A stretch of 64,000 bases of DNA from Prosthecodimorpha hirschii. GTDB taxonomy: Bacteria > Pseudomonadota > Alphaproteobacteria > Rhizobiales > Ancalomicrobiaceae. The notes beneath the pieces were generated by a model that was not told the origin of the DNA, did not search any database, and saw only the letters and a list, made by a program, of their open reading frames with translations. The stretch lies in contig NZ_LJYW01000001.1 of NCBI RefSeq assembly GCF_001305515.1, positions 2,698,253-2,762,252 of the forward strand. Reading direction: 5' to 3'. The position numbers and the translations under genes were made by a program. How positions within the stretch are numbered: position 1 is the first letter of the stretch; every line of letters starts with the position of its first letter. Below are positions 18,016-27,100 of the stretch, in pieces.

Positions 18016-20007
18016 GTGGAGGGTCGGAGCTACTTCACCCTGACCACCGGCAACGGCCGGAACTTCACGCTGGTCGATGCTCGGACCGGCCGCGTCACCG
18101 CCTTTCTCGATCATCCCTACCGCTATCTCGGCCCCGGGCCGGACCCGACGGGCTTCGGGATCGAACGGCGCAACCTGCTGGCCGATCTCGCCTTCAGCGT
18201 CGACGGCGCGGCACCCGGGCCGGTCCGGGACGCCGGCTATGTCGAGGAGACCCATGTCGTCCGGGTTCGGTTCGCCGCCGCGGCGCGGCTGACCGTGGTG
18301 TCGCCCTTCGGTCTGGCCCTCAATGCCGTCCTGATCGGCCTGCAGGCCCCCGGCGCGGCGTCGACCGGCGCCGATCTCTCCTTCCGTCTCGGGCTGCGCC
18401 CGGTCGCCGAGCCGTTCTGGAAGAGCCCGTTCGAGATCGTCGCCGGCCCGGGCGATCCGGTCTATACCGAAATCCGGCCGGATCTCCTGATCGAACAGGG
18501 GCCGGGCGAGGGCGCGCTGCTCTATCGGGCCGTCGGCCGAACGACGGCGCGGCGGGACGGTCCGGCCGGTGGCCGGGCGACGGCACCGGTCGCGATGGCC
18601 GGCGCGGGGCCGGCGCTGGGCTTCGTGGTCGCCTATCTCGATGCGGCATCCGATCGCGCGGCGGCGATCGCGGCGATCGACGCCTGGGTCGCGGAGCGCG
18701 ATGCGGAGGCGCTGGTCGAAGCGGAACTGGAGGCGTGGCGGGCGTGGCGGCGGCCGGCTCCGGGCTGGCTGACGCAGCCGGATGCCGTCTCGGTCTGGCG
18801 GCAGAGCGAGGCGGTGCTGCGCATGGGGCAGGTTCGGGAGACGGCCGCGGATGGCATGATGCTCGCCTCGCTGGCGCCGGGCGAATGGTCGATCGGCTGG
18901 GTCCGCGACGGCTGCTATGCGATCGCCGCGCTGGCCACCATGGGCCATCACGACGAGGCCCGGCGCGCGCTGCAGTTCCTGATCGGCAACAGGCGCGCCG
19001 GGCGCTACCGCGACTGGGTCGGCGGCATCCCATACCGGATTTCGGTCGTGCGCTATTACGGCGACGGCCAGGAAGAGGCCGACTATGCCGGCCATGCCAC
19101 CCCGAATATCGAAACCGACGGCTGGGGTCTGGTGCTGTGGGCGACCCGCATCCTGATCGAGACCAGCGGCGACGCCGCCTGGCTGGCCACGCCGTTGGAC
19201 GGACGCCCCGTCTACGACATCCTGCGCGAGGAGGTGGCGGAGGCCATTGCGGCGCGGATCGAGACGGAGGCGCCGGTGATGCGTCCGGACTGCTCGATCT
19301 GGGAGGTGCATCAGGAGAATGCGCGGCACTTCCTCTATACCAGCGTGACCGCCGCGCGCGGCCTGGCCGACTTCGCCTGGCTGGCCGGCCGATGCGGGCG
19401 GTCCGAGGACGCCGCGCGCGATGCCGCGCTCGCCGAGGCGATCGCGACCGCAATCCCGGAGACCTTCCGCGATCCGGCCACGGGCCACCTGCGCGGCGCG
19501 CGCGAATCCAGCCCGGAAACCGACATCGACGGCGCGGCCTTCGAACTCTACGCGCTCGGCGTCGCGACCGACCCGGAAGCGCCGGTCGCGCAGCGCACCT
19601 ATGCGGCGCTCGAAACCTTGCGGGTTGCCTCCGGCGGCTACCGGCGCAGCGCCGGCGGCGGCAGCTATGCCTCGGCCGAATGGGGCTTCGTCAACCTCCG
19701 CGCCGCCAGCGTGGCGGCCCGACGGGGCCGGCTCGACCGGGCCCGGCAGCTGCTCGACCTCACGACCGCCCGGGCGATCCGGCATTTCGGCCTGATCCCG
19801 GAGACCTACGACGTGGCGCCGGCCGGTCGCTATTCCGGGTCGATCCCGATGGTCGGCTACGGCGCCGGCCTCTACATCCTGGCGCAGACCGATCTCGCCA
19901 TCGCGGCGGCCGCGGCCGAAGCCGGCGCCGGGTCCAGTTCCGGGTCCGGTTCGGCGGCGCCCTCAGAGCCGGAGCAGGACGCCTTCATCCGGCGCGAGCG
20001 CGAGTGA
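18016..20007 (+). CDS. Glycoside hydrolase family 15 (glucoamylase-like) protein
   Basis: GTG 18016 is chosen over upstream in-frame codons because GAGGAGG lies 7 nt before it; 663 aa, no signal peptide, so cytoplasmic. Residues 1-240 form the N-terminal beta domain; residues 270-640 form the (alpha/alpha)6 barrel, with SIGWVRDGCYAI near 293-304 and SIWEVHQENARHFLYTS near 425-441, which holds the likely acid/base glutamate. GH15 enzymes release glucose from alpha-glucans or trehalose; specificity cannot be read here. It converges on the GH13 gene and overlaps it by 45 bp, suggesting a joint role in glycogen or dextrin turnover. Confidence 0.88.
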   Translation: MEGRSYFTLTTGNGRNFTLVDARTGRVTAFLDHPYRYLGPGPDPTGFGIERRNLLADLAFSVDGAAPGPVRDAGYVEETHVVRVRFAAAARLTVVSPFGLALNAVLIGLQAPGAASTGADLSFRLGLRPVAEPFWKSPFEIVAGPGDPVYTEIRPDLLIEQGPGEGALLYRAVGRTTARRDGPAGGRATAPVAMAGAGPALGFVVAYLDAASDRAAAIAAIDAWVAERDAEALVEAELEAWRAWRRPAPGWLTQPDAVSVWRQSEAVLRMGQVRETAADGMMLASLAPGEWSIGWVRDGCYAIAALATMGHHDEARRALQFLIGNRRAGRYRDWVGGIPYRISVVRYYGDGQEEADYAGHATPNIETDGWGLVLWATRILIETSGDAAWLATPLDGRPVYDILREEVAEAIAARIETEAPVMRPDCSIWEVHQENARHFLYTSVTAARGLADFAWLAGRCGRSEDAARDAALAEAIATAIPETFRDPATGHLRGARESSPETDIDGAAFELYALGVATDPEAPVAQRTYAALETLRVASGGYRRSAGGGSYASAEWGFVNLRAASVAARRGRLDRARQLLDLTTARAIRHFGLIPETYDVAPAGRYSGSIPMVGYGAGLYILAQTDLAIAAAAAEAGAGSSSGSGSAAPSEPEQDAFIRRERE

Positions 20008-21546
20008 CCCGTCCGATACCCCCGGCGGATCGATCCGATGCGTCGACAGGACGGCTCGGCCGTCGGCGGACACGTCGATCCGGGCCGGCGCCGCGGTGAG
20101 ATTGAGGACCACCCGAAAGGTCCGCCCGGCATGGTGGCGATCGTAGACCAGGACGCCGCCGCTGGCCGAGATGCCGGTCCAGCTGCCTTGCTGGAGGGCC
20201 GGCTCGCGGTTGCGCAGGGCGACCAGCCGACGCGTCAGCGACAGGAGCGACATCGGGTCGCGCGCCTGTGCGGCGACGGGGCGGGGCCGTCCCGCCGGCG
20301 GCAGCGGCAGCCACGGCGTCTGCGTCGAAAAGCCCGCCTGAGGGCCTTCGTCCCAGGGCATCGGCGTACGCTCCGGATCACGCCCACGCCCTGCGCCGAA
20401 CCGTGCAAAGGGATCGCGGGCGCGATCCGGGGGCACTGTCACGTCCTCCATGCCGAGTTCGTCGCCCTGGTAGAGGGTCGGGGTGCCGCGCAGCGTCAGC
20501 AGCATCAGCATCGCGACCGCGGCCTGGGCGCGGCCGATGCGGGTCGCGATCCGGCCGATGTCGTGATTGCCCAGGACCCAGTTCGGCCAGGCGCCGGCCG
20601 GAAGCGCGGCCTCATAGCGCGCCACCAGATCGAGGATCGCCTCGGCCCGCCAGGGCGTCGAAAAGAGATTGAAATTCGTCGGCATCTGCAGGCCGCGCTC
20701 GGGTGTCCCGCAATAGGCGACGAGCGTCTCGACGGGCCGGTAGATCTCTCCGATCAGGACCGGGTCGCCCGGATAGGCGGCCAGAAGGGCGCGCATCTCG
20801 GCGACGATCTCGAGCACGTCCGGCTGGTTGGAGCTGTTGACCGCGTCCAGGCGCATGAAACCGGGATCGCCCTCCCGCCACTGCGGGTTGGGCGGATCGT
20901 CGCGGAAGCCGGGATCGACCAGGAGGCCCTGCAACACATCGACCCGGAACCCGGCCACGCCGCGGTCGAGCCAGAAGGCCATGGCGTCGAGCAGGGCGCG
21001 CCGGACATCGGGATTGCGCCAGTTCAGGCTGGGCTGCTGCGGCAGAAAGCTGTGCAGGTAATATTGGCCGGTGGCCGGATCGAGCGTCCAGGCCGGGCCG
21101 TCCGTCTGGCTCAGCCAGTTGTTCGGAGGTCCGCCGCCAGGCGCCGGGTCGCGCCAGAGATACCAGTCCCGCCGCGGCGAGGACCGCGACGACCGGGCCT
21201 CCCGGAACCAGGGATGGCTATCCGAGGTGTGGTGCGGAACGAAGTCGACGATGGTGCCGATGCCGCGCCGGCGCAGGCCGTCGAGCACGGCGTCGAAGGT
21301 CTTGAGCGAGCCGTAGCGCGGATCGACGTCGCAATAGTCGGCGACGTCGTAGCCGAAATCGGCCATCGGGGAGGGCTGGAAGGGCGTGATCCAGACCGCC
21401 CGGATGCCGAGCGCGGCCAGGTAGTCGGCACGCGCCGAAAGCCCGGCGAGATCGCCGATGCCGTCCCCGTTGCCGTCCTGGAACGAGCGCAGATAGACCT
21501 CGTAGAGAACCCCGGTTGCCCACCAGGGCCGCGTCCCGACGGCCAT
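19963..21546 (-). CDS. Alpha-amylase family (GH13) alpha-glucosidase
   Basis: A 527-aa cytosolic enzyme from ATG 21546 with AGGAGGGGAG upstream. The GH13 regions are in order: DFVPHHTSD (101-109), GFRVDVLQGL with nucleophile D203, acid/base E267 in VLIGEIYRP, and LGNHDIGR with transition-state stabiliser D329. The N-terminal YEVYLRSFQDGNGDGIGDL is typical of the oligo-1,6-glucosidase/alpha-glucosidase subgroup. It hydrolyses (or transfers) short alpha-linked glucosides; linkage preference is not certain. Its last 15 codons overlap the 3' end of the GH15 gene on the other strand. Confidence 0.92.
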   Translation of the reverse strand: MAVGTRPWWATGVLYEVYLRSFQDGNGDGIGDLAGLSARADYLAALGIRAVWITPFQPSPMADFGYDVADYCDVDPRYGSLKTFDAVLDGLRRRGIGTIVDFVPHHTSDSHPWFREARSSRSSPRRDWYLWRDPAPGGGPPNNWLSQTDGPAWTLDPATGQYYLHSFLPQQPSLNWRNPDVRRALLDAMAFWLDRGVAGFRVDVLQGLLVDPGFRDDPPNPQWREGDPGFMRLDAVNSSNQPDVLEIVAEMRALLAAYPGDPVLIGEIYRPVETLVAYCGTPERGLQMPTNFNLFSTPWRAEAILDLVARYEAALPAGAWPNWVLGNHDIGRIATRIGRAQAAVAMLMLLTLRGTPTLYQGDELGMEDVTVPPDRARDPFARFGAGRGRDPERTPMPWDEGPQAGFSTQTPWLPLPPAGRPRPVAAQARDPMSLLSLTRRLVALRNREPALQQGSWTGISASGGVLVYDRHHAGRTFRVVLNLTAAPARIDVSADGRAVLSTHRIDPPGVSDGSLALAPDEGVLLRL

Positions 21547-21693
21547 TCCGGCTCCCCTCCTCCGTGCGGACCATCCCGGCCGATACGGTCGGCGCGCGCC
21601 GGCCCCGTCGGAAGCGGCCCCCGCGGCCCGCGCACGATCCGATCGGAGCGACCGGCTCGGATCGGACGAGCGCGTGCAAGACCTGACCGAGGA

Positions 21694-23949
21694 TCATTCG
21701 CTCCCGTCGGCGCCGGTGGCGTTCGAGGCGCCCAGCACGCGTCGGACCTGATGAAACGCCGCCTGATCGGAAAAGAACAGGTGCGCGGTCTCCCGGACCC
21801 CGGTGCCGGGGTCTTCGACCGAGACGGCCAGCATGCGCATGCGGTGGCCTTTGAGATCGAAGTGACGGGGCAGATCCGCGCCATAGGCGTGCCGGCGCGC
21901 ATAGGCGCCGGTCGGCTCGGCAAAATCCACAGTTCGGTCGGACTGTGCCGAATTGGCGAAGGTGATCAGCAGGATGCCGCGCCCGGACAGGACCCGGCGC
22001 AAGGCCGCGAAAGCCGCCCGGTCGTCGCTGACGAACTCAAGGACATGGTCGAGCACCACGAAGTCGCAGCTGCCGTCGGGGAGCGCGGCGAGCCGCTCGG
22101 CAAGGTCCTCCGGCCGCTCGAGGTCGAGACGGTCGATCGATCGGAACCAGCCGGGCTCGATCCAACCGGCGGAGCCGATCAGCAGCGCGTGCCGCCCATT
22201 GAGGAGCCCGATCGGCAGGCCATGGACCATGGTGCGGATGCTGCGGTGACGTTCCAGCGAATCGCACTGCAGGCAGCGCGGATTGCTTCCGTTGGCGGCC
22301 AGGCGGCCGCCCGGCCCGGGCGCGAAAGCCGTCGAGCCGCAGATCGGGCAGGTCCCCGGTTCGACCCCGATGGCGACCGGCGTGAAGCGAACCGTGTCCG
22401 AGCCGGGAGACGGCTTCTTGCGGAGCATGAACCAGTCCTGCAGACCCATGGCGTTGTCGCCGGAAAGCCACTTGCCCTTGCGCTGCAGAACGACCTCGAA
22501 GCCTTCCCGCGCGAAGAGCTTCAACAGGAAGGCCTCGCGGAAGGCGATGACCCATAGCGGCTGGTCCTCGGACGCGATGAAGGCATTCTCCGAGACCCGC
22601 TTGGTCAGTTCGTAAACGGCCTGCGGATACTTCGCGCCGAGGGCGAAGCCGGGAGGAAGCCGGAAGAAGGTCGCGATGAACAGGCCGCCGTCCCGGATCA
22701 GCGTCTTCAATCGCCGGAAATACTGGACGACTTCGTGTTCGTACATGTGCGTGAACACGGACAGCGCGACCAGGCAGTCGCTCGACTGCTCGGCCATCGG
22801 CAGGCTCACGTCGGCCAGCGGCCGGCCGGTCGGATTGTAGCGTTCGTTGACGAGATCGAGATGATGGAACCGATAGGTATCGCGGTTCCCGAAGTTCCGG
22901 TTCAGCCAATCGATCTGTCGCGGCAGGCAGTCGAAGCCGGTGTAGCGGCCGGGATAGTCCCGCGCCCTCAAACCATAGGCAAGGCGGCCGTAGCCGCAGC
23001 CGACATCGAGAAGCTCGAAATCGTCGCCGATCTCGCGCGGCAGCATGGTGCGGACCTGGTCGGCCAGCGACAGCGCCATGCCCATGAAGTCCGCATCGGC
23101 CTCGCCCATGAAGCGCAGCTCGGATGGCGGGATCGTCTGCTCTTCTGGATCCGGCCGGGTCGGCACCGGCGCGGCAACGGCCCGTGTCGGCGCCGCATCC
23201 GGCGCCACGGCCGGCGCCCCATCCGGCACCCAGGTCTCGGCGACCTTCCGAAAGGCCTGCTGCACATAGCTGTGCAGGTGGAAATCGCCCGAGTCATGTT
23301 CGAACAGCAGGTCCAGCGACGCGTCCGACAGGACCAGCCGGGACGGCAGCCCCTCCAGGCGCAGCGCCGACCAGTTCACCCGCTCGACGGCGCCCACGGC
23401 GCCCGCTCCGGCGACCTCCGCCAACATGGCGACCATCAGATCCAGTTCCGGCAACGGACAGGCCAGCAGATACTTGCTGTCGATGAACGCCTTGGCGGTC
23501 TCGAAATCATTCGATCCGGAGATCAGCCGGCACTGCAGGTTGCCCAACTGGTGGAGCGTATAGGCGTCGTCGCTGTAGATGCAGAAGCGCAGGAAATCGT
23601 CGATGCCGTAGCGCACGGCCGCATGGTGCAGCCGGCTGTTGGAATTGGTGAGGAACTCGGCATAGAGGGACTGGTAGCGGGCGATCGGATCGCGCGTCGC
23701 GGTGATGTAGTGGCAGGGTTTCGAAAAGTACCTGTCCACCCCATACGGTATGTGGCCGCTGATCAGCCGGCATCGATCTCGTTGATCGACTGTCGCCGTC
23801 TCGATCTCGCCATTGTAGTTGAAGATGAAGGACTCGGCCCCGAACGTCCGCTCGAACAGCCGGCGCAGCGACGTGCCGCCGGTCCGCGGAACATGGACAT
23901 GGATGAAGACCGCATCGCCTTGCGGCTTCGAGACCTGATTGAACAGCAT
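21694..23949 (-). CDS. Sulfotransferase - methyltransferase - zinc-ribbon methyltransferase fusion
   Basis: ATG 23949 is preferred (GAGAGGA 8 nt upstream) over an in-frame ATG at 23973; 751 aa, soluble. Domain 1 (about 8-235) is sulfotransferase-like with the PAPS-binding HVPRTGGTSLRRLF (19-32) and TATRDPIARYQS. After a Pro/Ala linker (243-272), domain 2 (about 280-510) is a class I SAM methyltransferase with LLDVGCGYG (313-321) and SVFTHMYEHEV. Domain 3 (about 530-745) starts with a CPIC..CLQC zinc ribbon (C534, C537, C559, C562) followed by SLERHR, then a methyltransferase-like fold. Domain 3 has a free-standing paralog at 38925. It is probably a glycan-modifying enzyme; substrates are unknown. 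Confidence 0.82.
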   Translation of the reverse strand: MLFNQVSKPQGDAVFIHVHVPRTGGTSLRRLFERTFGAESFIFNYNGEIETATVDQRDRCRLISGHIPYGVDRYFSKPCHYITATRDPIARYQSLYAEFLTNSNSRLHHAAVRYGIDDFLRFCIYSDDAYTLHQLGNLQCRLISGSNDFETAKAFIDSKYLLACPLPELDLMVAMLAEVAGAGAVGAVERVNWSALRLEGLPSRLVLSDASLDLLFEHDSGDFHLHSYVQQAFRKVAETWVPDGAPAVAPDAAPTRAVAAPVPTRPDPEEQTIPPSELRFMGEADADFMGMALSLADQVRTMLPREIGDDFELLDVGCGYGRLAYGLRARDYPGRYTGFDCLPRQIDWLNRNFGNRDTYRFHHLDLVNERYNPTGRPLADVSLPMAEQSSDCLVALSVFTHMYEHEVVQYFRRLKTLIRDGGLFIATFFRLPPGFALGAKYPQAVYELTKRVSENAFIASEDQPLWVIAFREAFLLKLFAREGFEVVLQRKGKWLSGDNAMGLQDWFMLRKKPSPGSDTVRFTPVAIGVEPGTCPICGSTAFAPGPGGRLAANGSNPRCLQCDSLERHRSIRTMVHGLPIGLLNGRHALLIGSAGWIEPGWFRSIDRLDLERPEDLAERLAALPDGSCDFVVLDHVLEFVSDDRAAFAALRRVLSGRGILLITFANSAQSDRTVDFAEPTGAYARRHAYGADLPRHFDLKGHRMRMLAVSVEDPGTGVRETAHLFFSDQAAFHQVRRVLGASNATGADGSE

Positions 23950-24197
23950 CCGAAAGATCCTCTCCGATCCCATCCCCGATGGGCGTCGCGTGCCGGCGAT
24001 GCGGCGGTCGCCGGGTCCTGGCCGGCATCTGCCGGCCGATCAGTCCCGGCCGGATCCCCAAGCGGGTGCGGTCGCCGGCCGGTTCCTTCGGCACGCGCCC
24101 GATTCGATCCGAACCGACGACCGCGAGAATGCCGGCTCGGCGGGCGGCCGGACAGGCCGGCGCCGGCCGCCGTGAACCATTCCGGGCCTTCGTGCCC

Positions 24198-27100
24198 TCA
24201 CCGGAAGGTCTCGACGACTTTCAGAATGTCCTGCACGCGCCGATCGGGCGAATGCCGTTCCACGATGATCCGGCGCAGGTCGGCGCCCATCGCCCGCCGC
24301 CGATCGCCGTCGGCCAGCAGCGCGCGCGTCGTGGCCTCCAGGTCTTCGACGCCGCTGCAGACCGCGACGGCATCGCCGAAGATCTCCGACAGGCCGGCAA
24401 GGTCGTCGGAGATCACCGCAGCGCCGCAGGCCCCGGCCTCCATCAGCCAGGTCGAGACGATGCCCTCCCGGCGCATGCTGGCCGAATGCTGGTGCAGGAG
24501 GATCCCGGCGCCCGAATAGCAGGCGCGGCGCGCCTCCATGGCGAGCGACATGCCGCATGCCGATCCGGCCGGAACCTGTCCGTCCCAGCGCGGTCCGAAG
24601 GCGCGGACCGCGATCCCGGCCTGAAGCGCCGCATCGACGATGGCCGGACGCCCGCCGTGGCCGCCGCCCACGAAGGCGACATCGGCAGCCGTCTCCGGAT
24701 CCGCCTCGACCGGCCGGAAGACCTCCGGGTCGACGCAGGGCAGCAGGGTCGAGACGCGGTCGCCCAGGCGATACTTCAGGCGGTCGGCCAGGGCGGCCGA
24801 CGCGACGAAGACGTGATCGTAGCGGTCGAATTCGGCCAACGGGAGGTCGTCCGGGCCGTCCGTCAGCCAAAGGATGTTGATCTTGGACGGCATCGGCTCG
24901 AACGCGCCGCCGCCGTGCAGAACGATGACGACGTCGTCGCCCGCCGACTGTCCGTAACCCCAATCGGGCCTGAGATCGACGCGGGCGAAGTGCCCGGCCC
25001 GATGCAGGGCGCGCTGCAGGCCGAGGGCCATCTGCCAGGTTTCGGCGCCGTCGCGGTCATCGGCGCCTTGTGCCGCAACCTTGATCGCGAAGCGCAGGCT
25101 GTCCCGCACCAGGGCCGCCAAGGCCGACTTGAAGGTCTCGGCGCGGTGCCGGTAGGTGTGCTTCTCTAAAACCTCGGCGCGCAGGGCCGCCGCCAGCGCC
25201 TCCCGTTCGGCCGGGTGGTCGAGATGGCGCTTCAGCAGGTTGGCCAGCTCGGCGCTGCCGGCAAAGGTCGGCAGCCGGCCGCCGAACAGATCCTGCGATC
25301 CGCCCCGGCAATTGGTGACGGCGAGACTGCCCGATGCCAGCACGTCGAAGACCTGGGCATTGAGCGCGCCCCATTCCTGTCGGTCCGGGCGGGAATCGTC
25401 GACGACGATCTTGGCGGAGGCGTAGATCTCGGGCAGCTCGTCATAGCGGCGCGGCCCGCGCCAATGTCCGGCCGGTTGCGGCGGGCGATCCCAGCCGAAG
25501 CCGTAGATCGCCACCTCGCCGGTCAGGTTGATCTCGCCGAGCAGGTCGACGGCCGCCCGCGACCGGCCATCGTGGCGGCTGCCGACGAAGACGACGTCGG
25601 CGGCATCGTGCGGCACCGACGTTCCGGGATGGAAGCGCTCCTCGTTGGCGGCGAGCGGTAAGAGGTGGGCCGTCCGGCCCGTGGTCCGCGCGATCGCGTC
25701 GACCCCGGAAGACGAGGTGCAGAACAGCAGATTGTAGCCCTGCAGATGTGCCGATTCCTGCCATCGGTCGACGCGGTCTCCGATCCAGGCGACCGAGACC
25801 ATGCCGGGATTTCCGTTGCGGACCGCGGCGAGATCGAAATCGGGGCGCATCACGACCAGGACATCGGTCCCGATCATGTCGGTCGTTTCCGGAAGCGCGA
25901 AGACGACCTCCCACCCGCGCCCCGATCGCAGAGCCTCGGCCATTTCCAGGGCGATGGAGAAATCGCCCGCCGGGGCCTCCAGAGAGACCTCGCTGACCAC
26001 GAAGGTGACGCGAAGCGGCTGGTTGCGCCACAGGGTCTGGCTCTCGATCGCCGAAGCCAGCGACGCGTGCACGAACCGCCGCTTGAAGCGCCGGCTGAAC
26101 AGCCTGGTGTTCTGGTTCTGGCTGGTCGAATGGGTCAGGACCGGATTGGGCTTTCCGGTCACCAGGCGCCCCGCCCGGGTGAAGCTGCGATTGTGCAGGA
26201 TGATCGCCGTCAGGTCGCAGATGATGCGCGTGCCGAAATGGCGCGACATGCGCATGCAGAGGTCGATATCCTCCATGCCGTAGAAATACATTTCGTCCAG
26301 CCCGCCGACGGCCAGGAAGTCCTCGCGCCGGCACAGCAGGGCGGCACCCGTGACGGCCGGCACCTCCAGAGCCGCGCCGATGGCGGAGTAGTTGTCGTGG
26401 GTCTCGATCGGCCCGAAGGTCGGATCGTCGCCCGCCCGCGCGAACGGTGCGAACTGGACGCCGCGATGGTGCGAGGCGTACCGCCATCCGCCGCCGGCCT
26501 TGGGCAGGGGTTCGAGCAGGCCCGCGCCGACGATGCCGACCGAAGCATCCTGTTCGAGCCAGGACAAAAGCGTGGGCAGGCAGTTGCTCGGGAAGACCAG
26601 GTCGTTGTTGACCAGGAAGACATAGCGCCCCCTGGCCTGCGCGGCGGCGTAGTTGTTCGACGCCGAGAAGGAGAAGTTCGCTCCACGGGCCAACACCCGG
26701 ATATCCAGCGCCGCCCGATACTTTTCGATGACCGCCAGACTGTCGTCGGTCGAGCCGTGGTCGACGATCAGCAGTTCGATACTCTCGCCGGCCATATGTG
26801 CCGCAACGGATTCGAGCATCTGATCGAGCAGCGGCGCTCCGTTCCAGTTCAGCAGAATGAAGCTGACCTCGGGATCGCCCGAGCCGGCCGGCCGGAGCGG
26901 CGACGGGTTCGGGCGGCCCTCGACGATGTTGGTCAGCCGGTGCGGATACGGATCGTTGCAGGCCGGGGCGCCGGCGGTGGCGCCGAAATAGTCGATCAGC
27001 GGAAAGAACACCTCGCCCTTGTGGGCCCGCTCGCCCGGCGGCTTGCCGTGCAGGATGACCTCGAGCGGAATATGCCCGTCGCTGATGAAGACCTCCACGG

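Noticed and set aside
20038-22557. An 839-codon plus-strand frame opposite the GH13 and fusion genes
   Set aside because: Spans the antisense of two unrelated real genes and their gap, so cannot be a gene.
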